Of a stretch of 64,000 nucleotides of DNA, positions 59,568-64,000 are shown piece by piece. This DNA is from an uncultured Oscillospiraceae bacterium (GTDB lineage Bacteria > Bacillota > Clostridia > Oscillospirales > Acutalibacteraceae). The stretch's first letter is position 1; each line of letters begins with the position of its first letter. The notes beneath the pieces were generated by a model, which did no database searches, had not been told where the DNA came from, and saw only the letters and a program-made list of their open reading frames with translations. The DNA is taken from the NCBI GenBank assembly GCA_900547105.1, contig URFL01000004.1:132631-196630 (forward strand), given 5' to 3'. The position numbers and the translations under genes are program-made.

Positions 59568-60595
59568 AGCTCCACATCCGTTTCGCCGGCCTGTACCTCG
59601 CCCAAGATCACCGCGGATTCGCCCGCGGCGTTCAGCACCCGCACCGCCTCGTCGGCTTTGTCGGGCGCGACCGCGATCACCAGACCGGTGCCCATGTTGA
59701 AGGTGTTGAACATATCGTGTTCCGGAATGTTGCCCACTTTTTGCATCAGCTGGAAGATCGGCAGCACCGGCACCTTGGCTTTTTCAATCACGGCTTTGAC
59801 GCCCGCCGGCAGCATCCGCGGAATGTTTTCGTAGTAACCGCCGCCGGTGATGTGCGAAATACCGTGTACATCCACCGCTTTCATCAGTTCCATCAGCGGT
59901 TTGACATAGATTTTGGTGGGGGTGAGCAGCGTTTCGCCCAGCGTCGCGCCCAGCTCGTCATAATGCACCGCCAGCGTTTTTTCGGACACGTCAAACAGCT
60001 TGCGCACCAGCGAAAAGCCGTTGGAATGCACACCGCTGGACGCCACACCGATCAGCGCGTCGCCGGGTTTGACATTTTTGGAATCCACGATCTTGTCATA
60101 ATCCGCCATGCCCACGCAAAAGCCCGCCAGATCGTATTCGTCCACCGGATAGAAGCCGGGCATTTCGGCGGTTTCGCCACCGACCAGCGCACAGCCCGCC
60201 TGCACGCAGCCTTCCGCCACGCCGGACACGATGGAGGCGATTTTTTCGGGAACATTTTTGCCGCAGGCGATATAATCGAGGAAGAACAGTGGCTGCGCAC
60301 CGGAGCACGCCACATCGTTGGCGCACATCGCCACACAGTCGATACCGACGGTATCGTGCTTGTCCATCAAAAAGGCGATCTTCAGCTTGGTACCCACGCC
60401 GTCGGTACCGGAGATCAGCACCGGACGCTTGATGCCGGTCAGATCCGGCTCGAACAGACCGCCAAAGCCGCCGATGCCGGACAGCACGCCGGGAATGTTG
60501 GTACGCTTTACATGGGATTTCATCAGTTCAACGGCTTTGTAACCGGCGGTTACATCCACGCCGGCTGCCGCGTAGCTGTCGCTTACACTTTTCAT
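59561..60595 (-). CDS. purM: phosphoribosylformylglycinamidine cyclo-ligase (AIR synthetase)
   Basis: 344 residues. SDSYAAAGVDVTAGYKAVELM opening, FEPDLTGIKRPVLISGTDGVGTKLKIA, HDTVGIDCVAMCANDV, ALVGGETAEMPGFY and ITGGGYYENIPR, all PurM signatures. Closes the imidazole ring of AIR. The upstream 113-base gap to purC holds the overlapping hairpins described separately. Confidence 0.97.
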   Translation of the reverse strand: MKSVSDSYAAAGVDVTAGYKAVELMKSHVKRTNIPGVLSGIGGFGGLFEPDLTGIKRPVLISGTDGVGTKLKIAFLMDKHDTVGIDCVAMCANDVACSGAQPLFFLDYIACGKNVPEKIASIVSGVAEGCVQAGCALVGGETAEMPGFYPVDEYDLAGFCVGMADYDKIVDSKNVKPGDALIGVASSGVHSNGFSLVRKLFDVSEKTLAVHYDELGATLGETLLTPTKIYVKPLMELMKAVDVHGISHITGGGYYENIPRMLPAGVKAVIEKAKVPVLPIFQLMQKVGNIPEHDMFNTFNMGTGLVIAVAPDKADEAVRVLNAAGESAVILGEVQAGETDVELW

Positions 60596-60654
60596 TTTCG
60601 CGATATCCTTTCCTTTTGGGATGTCGTTATGTCCCTTTTTCCGTTAAATCGGTT

Positions 60655-60697
60655 AAAAACGCGCCAAAGCCGCCCTTTGCGCGGTGGCAAAGGACGG
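60655..60697 (-). terminator. intra-operon terminator or attenuator between purC and purM
   Basis: On the minus strand CGCGCAAAG-ggcgg-CTTTgGCGCG then TTTTT is an intrinsic terminator. The same left arm can instead pair upstream as CCGTCCTTTG / CAAAGGGCGG. The two helices are mutually exclusive. It begins 12 bases after the purC stop. Confidence 0.55.
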
Positions 60698-60708
60698 TTT
60701 TTGACCAT

Positions 60709-61419
60709 TTATTCGCCCATCAGACGATGCAGGATCTCCTGATACGCTTCGACCTCGCCGCCCAGATTGCGACGAAAACGGTCTTTGTCCAGCTTTTCGT
60801 GGGTTTTCACATCCCAGAAGCGGCAGGTATCCGGCGAGATCTCGTCCGCCAGCACAATGGTGCCGTCCGACAGCTTGCCGAACTCCAGTTTGAAGTCCAC
60901 CAGCTCGATATCCAGCGTCAGCAGATATTTTTTCAGCACCTCGTTCACCTTGAACGCGTAGCCCGCGATGGTCGCCAGCTCTTCTTTGGTCGCCAATCCC
61001 AGCGACAGGATGTGATAGTCGTTGATCATGGGATCGCCCAGCGCGTCGTCCTTGTAGCTATACTCCAGCGACGGCTGTTTCAACACGGTGCCCTCTTCCA
61101 CGCCAAAACGTTTGGAGAAGGAACCTGCCGCGATGTTGCGCACGATCACTTCCAGCGGCACGATGGTCACTTTTTTCACGATGGTTTCGCGATCCGAAAT
61201 CTCTTTGACCAGATGGGTCGGCACGCCTTCTTTTTCCAGCATCTTCATCAGATGGTTGGTCACGCGGTTGTTGATCACGCCTTTGCCCGCGATGGTGCCC
61301 TTTTTCTCGCCGTTAAACGCGGTCGCGTCGTCCTTGTAATCCACGATATAGCATTCGGGATCGTCGGTTTTGTACACCTTTTTGGCTTTGCCTTCGTACA
61401 GCTGTTCGAGCTTTTGCAT
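60709..61419 (-). CDS. purC: phosphoribosylaminoimidazole-succinocarboxamide synthase
   Basis: 236 residues. LYEGKAKKVYKTDDPE, the GKGVINNRVTNHLMK stretch, VPLEVIVRNIAAGSFSKR, and LADEISPDTCRFWD are diagnostic. Joins aspartate to CAIR. GGAGAC upstream of the ATG; 49 bases after purE. Confidence 0.97.
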   Translation of the reverse strand: MQKLEQLYEGKAKKVYKTDDPECYIVDYKDDATAFNGEKKGTIAGKGVINNRVTNHLMKMLEKEGVPTHLVKEISDRETIVKKVTIVPLEVIVRNIAAGSFSKRFGVEEGTVLKQPSLEYSYKDDALGDPMINDYHILSLGLATKEELATIAGYAFKVNEVLKKYLLTLDIELVDFKLEFGKLSDGTIVLADEISPDTCRFWDVKTHEKLDKDRFRRNLGGEVEAYQEILHRLMGE

Positions 61420-61468
61420 AACATCCGTCTCCTTTATATGTTCATTCTGTTTTGATAACCCACTGTGT

Positions 61469-61963
61469 TCAGATCGAAGCGGACAGCTTGCGGTCCTTTT
61501 CTTCCACCGCTGCCGCCATCTCCTGCTTCATCGTTTTCAGCTGCGCCGCCAGCGCGTCGTCGCTCAGCGCCAGCATCTGCGCCGCCAAAATCGCCGCGTT
61601 TTCCGCGCCGTCGATTGCCACCGTCGCCACCGGAATACCCGACGGCATCTGCACCGTGGCGAGCAGCGCGTCCAGTCCGTCCAGCGTGGAGGATTTGATC
61701 GGGATACCGATCACCGGCAGCGTGGTATGCGCTGCCAGCACCCCCGCCAGATGCGCCGCCTTGCCCGCGGCGGCGATGATCACGCCAAAGCCATTGTCCG
61801 CGGCTGCGGCAGCAAACGCTGCGGCCTTTTCCGGTGTGCGGTGCGCCGACATGACATGAGCTTCCACCGGGATCCCGAATGCCCGCAGCTTGTCGATCGC
61901 TTTTTGCACCACCGGCAGATCGCTGTCGCTGCCCATGATAAACGCTACTTTTTTGCTTGCCAA
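61469..61963 (-). CDS. purE: N5-carboxyaminoimidazole ribonucleotide mutase (class I PurE)
   Basis: 164 residues. FIMGSDSDLPVVQKAID, SAHRTPEKAAAFA, IAAAGKAAHLAGVLAAHTTLPVIG, and GLDALLATVQMPSGIPVATVAIDGAENAAILAAQ define PurE. The start codon is TTG (61963) with GAGGAG ten bases upstream. Class I PurE needs PurK to make its substrate from AIR; purK is not in this window. First gene of the operon. Confidence 0.95.
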   Translation of the reverse strand: MASKKVAFIMGSDSDLPVVQKAIDKLRAFGIPVEAHVMSAHRTPEKAAAFAAAAADNGFGVIIAAAGKAAHLAGVLAAHTTLPVIGIPIKSSTLDGLDALLATVQMPSGIPVATVAIDGAENAAILAAQMLALSDDALAAQLKTMKQEMAAAVEEKDRKLSASI

Positions 61964-62128
61964 ATCAAGCCAACTCCTCTCGGTTCGTAAAAAAGGAAAA
62001 AGGTCATGGCACCATGCACCACGACCCTATCCGATGGTAAAAAAACCCGCACTGATCCCGCCGGACTGTCCTTGCCGTCCGCATTTGCCAAGCCGGATCA
62101 TCCGCAGCGCCCCCTTACCGTTCCATAT
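61964..62128 (-). promoter_or_regulatory. structured leader of the purine operon
   Basis: About 165 bases from the predicted start to purE. On the RNA strand it contains TGATCC ... GGATCA as an outer helix, an inner GGAC ... GTCC hairpin, a T7 run, and then a terminator-like stem GGTCGTGG / CCATGACC (62026-62002) followed by TTTTTCCTTTTTT. It does not match the ZTP, guanine or PRPP riboswitch consensus as I know them. The architecture (structured domain plus terminator) is that of a transcription-attenuating riboswitch. Confidence 0.45.
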
Positions 62129-62134
62129 ATTGTT

Positions 62135-62163
62135 ATTTTATTGCAATTTGCTGTCGATTGCAA
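62135..62163 (-). promoter_or_regulatory. promoter of the purine operon
   Basis: Minus strand: TTGCAA (62163-62158), 17-base spacer, TAAAAT (62140-62135), start near 62128. Confidence 0.65.
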
Positions 62164-62256
62164 GAGCAAAATCGCGTTTTTGGGGTTTTTAGACGATTTG
62201 GCGGGTTTATCTCCGCAGCCACCCGGTATTTTGTCAGGGTCGCCAAACAGCCGGCT

Positions 62257-63861
62257 TTACGCCTGCGTTTGCGCCTGCTTCCATTCCAGATAATCCTCGT
62301 AGCTCATGCGCTTGTCGATGATGTGACCGTTTTCGTCGATCTCGATAATGCGGTTGGCCACCGTTTGCAGCATTTCGTGGTCATAGGTGGAGAACAGGAT
62401 GTTGCCCTTGAAATCGATCAGGCCATCGTTGACCGCGGTGATGGATTCCAGATCCAGATGGTTGGTGGGCTGATCCAGCAGCAGCACATTCGCGCCGAAC
62501 ATCATCATGCGGGACAGCATGCACCGCACCTTTTCGCCGCCGGACAACACCTTGACCGGTTTCAGCACATCCTCACCGGAGAACAGCATTTTGCCGAGGA
62601 ACCCGCGCAGGTAGGTTTCGGTCGGGTCGGGCGCGTATTGCTGCAGCCATTCCAGAATGGACATATCGCAGCCATCGAAGAAAGCGGAATTATCTTTGGG
62701 GAAATAGGATTGCGAGGTGGATACCCCCCATTTGAAATGACCGCTGTCGGGGATGCGCTGCTCCATCAGAATGTCAAACAGCGCGGTGATCGCCACCTCG
62801 TTTTGACCGACGAAGGCGATCTTGTCGCCCTTGTCCGCGCGGAAGGACACGTTGTCCAGAATGGTCTGACCGTTGGCGGAGTAGCACAGATCCTCTACCG
62901 CCAGAATGTCCTTGCCCGCTTCGCGATCCATCGTGAAGCCCACATACGGATACCGGCGGGAGGACGCCGGCATTTCCTCCACCGTCAGCTTTTCGATCAG
63001 CTTTTTACGGGAGGTCGCCTGGCGCGATTTGGATTTGTTGGCGGAAAACCGCGCAATAAAGTTTTGCAGCTCTTTGATCTTGTCTTCGTTTTTCTTGTTC
63101 TGCTCCCGCATCATCCGCTGGATGAGCTGGCTGGATTCGTACCAGAAATCGTAGTTGCCGACATAGATCTTGATTTTGGTATAGTCCACATCCACGATGT
63201 GGGTGCACACATTGTTGAGGAAGTGACGGTCGTGGGATACGACGATCACGGTGCCCTCATAATCCATCAAAAAGTCTTCCAGCCAGTGGATGCTGGCAGC
63301 GTCCAGACCGTTGGTCGGCTCGTCCAGCAAAATGATGTCCGGCTGACCAAACAGCGCCTGCGCCAGCAGGATCTTCACCTTTTCTTTTTCGCCCAGCGTA
63401 TCCATGCCGACATACAACAGATCCAGCGACAATCCAAGACCTTGCAGCAGCTTGCCCGCGTCGGTTTCCGCATCCCAACCGTTCAGCTCGGCAAATTCCG
63501 TTTCCAACTCGGATGCCAGCACGCCGTCCTCTTCCGAGAAATCCTCTTTGGTGTACAACGCATCCTTTTGCCCCATGATCTCGTACAGACGGGGGTTGCC
63601 CTGGATGATGGTATCCAGCACGGTGAACTGCTCAAACGCGAAGTGGTCCTGTTTCAGCACCGACATACGGGTTTTGGCATCCACGATCACCTCGCCGGTG
63701 GTGGGTTCCAAATCGCCGGACAGAATTTTCAAAAAGGTGGATTTGCCTGCGCCGTTGGCGCCGATCACGCCGTAGCAGTTGCCCGGCTTGAACTGCAAAT
63801 TGACATGGGAAAACAAATTTTGTCCGCTGAAATTGATGCTGACATCCGAAACCGTAATCAT
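62257..63861 (-). CDS. ABC-F family ATPase, YbiT-like, with one degenerate ATP site
   Basis: 534 residues; two ABC domains joined by a charged linker (about 240-300), no membrane helices. ATG 63861 has AAAGGAG upstream. The first domain has an intact Walker A (GANGAGKST) and Walker B (LLDEPTNGLD), but its signature reads TLGEKEK. The second has LSGGEK, but its Walker A reads GQNEVAIT (no Lys) and its Walker B is LLDQPTNHLD (Gln for Glu). ABC-F proteins bind the ribosomal E site and act on translation or antibiotic resistance. YbiT/YkpA members are known to have a nonstandard first signature. Confidence 0.9.
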   Translation of the reverse strand: MITVSDVSINFSGQNLFSHVNLQFKPGNCYGVIGANGAGKSTFLKILSGDLEPTTGEVIVDAKTRMSVLKQDHFAFEQFTVLDTIIQGNPRLYEIMGQKDALYTKEDFSEEDGVLASELETEFAELNGWDAETDAGKLLQGLGLSLDLLYVGMDTLGEKEKVKILLAQALFGQPDIILLDEPTNGLDAASIHWLEDFLMDYEGTVIVVSHDRHFLNNVCTHIVDVDYTKIKIYVGNYDFWYESSQLIQRMMREQNKKNEDKIKELQNFIARFSANKSKSRQATSRKKLIEKLTVEEMPASSRRYPYVGFTMDREAGKDILAVEDLCYSANGQTILDNVSFRADKGDKIAFVGQNEVAITALFDILMEQRIPDSGHFKWGVSTSQSYFPKDNSAFFDGCDMSILEWLQQYAPDPTETYLRGFLGKMLFSGEDVLKPVKVLSGGEKVRCMLSRMMMFGANVLLLDQPTNHLDLESITAVNDGLIDFKGNILFSTYDHEMLQTVANRIIEIDENGHIIDKRMSYEDYLEWKQAQTQA

Positions 63862-64000
63862 AGGCGCTATAATCTCCTTTTTCACACAAGTATTCCTATT
63901 ATATCCAGCCGCGCAGGAAAAGTCAACCGCAACGGGCAAACAGGTGTGAAGTAGTCAATAGTTAGTAGACACAAAATTTCTTAAGCCACCAGTACTGTTC
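63862..64000. other. right window edge, no gene seen
   Basis: 139 bases upstream of the ABC-F gene and running off the window. Nothing beyond its ribosome binding site region could be supported. Confidence 0.6.

Overview
The window looks like a chromosomal segment of a Gram-positive, endospore-forming anaerobe of the Clostridia, probably Oscillospiraceae/Ruminococcaceae-like. The reasons are the cotJABC spore-coat operon, a reverse-rubrerythrin next to a PerR-type regulator, meso-diaminopimelate dehydrogenase, class D sortase, teichoic-acid-type genes, dockerin-bearing secreted enzymes, AGGAGG-type ribosome binding sites and fairly high GC. No genus can be named from sequence reading alone. 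No phage, IS element, integrase or CRISPR array was found.

Layout. 1-2.7 kb: a metal P-type ATPase with a DUF6110 partner behind a DtxR-like box. 2.7-2.9 kb: tRNA-Ala(GGC). 3.1-7.4 kb: a TetR regulator and a heterodimeric ABC exporter. 7.5-8.1 kb: a LOG-family hydrolase. 8.1-10.5 kb: four unrecognised, AT-richer minus-strand genes (the clearest accessory island). 10.7-16.3 kb: sbcD-sbcC, a deformylase-like protein, a prolyl-tRNA deacylase and an AlkD-like repair protein. 16.4-17.5 kb: reverse-rubrerythrin and perR, each with a Per-box-like site upstream. 17.7-19.8 kb: a three-gene sortase locus whose substrate ends in an LKTTG-type sorting signal. 20.0-21.5 kb: an AbrB-type regulator and cotJABC. 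21.5-21.9 kb: a gene-free, hairpin-rich stretch with an inverted pair resembling the 3' end of type I-C CRISPR repeats. 21.9-26.1 kb: DUF1540 protein, adaptor plus MacB-like permease without an ATPase, MATE exporter, tRNA-Ser(GGA). 26.3-30.1 kb: queH, ddh and glmS with an unassigned structured leader.

30.3-55.5 kb is a cell-surface and polysaccharide region: a sialate-O-acetylesterase-like dockerin protein, a leucine-rich-repeat dockerin protein, a GLUG/Ig-like membrane protein, a TagF-like transferase with a TagGH-like exporter, a GH3 enzyme with a dockerin, a CE2-like esterase, a YgiQ radical SAM protein, a 42-residue peptide missed by length cut-offs, and a 1647-residue secreted modular protein. 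Dockerins imply an anchoring scaffoldin elsewhere; no cohesin was recognised here. 55.7-62.1 kb: a minus-strand purine operon purE-C-M-N-O-H-D, in which AICAR transformylase and IMP cyclohydrolase are separate proteins, preceded by a structured leader. 62.3-63.9 kb: a YbiT-like ABC-F ATPase with one degenerate composite ATP site.

Most gene calls rest on clear family motifs. Promoters, operators and RNA structures were read by eye and no folding or database search was run. Many long antisense reading frames here are codon-bias shadows and were left out.
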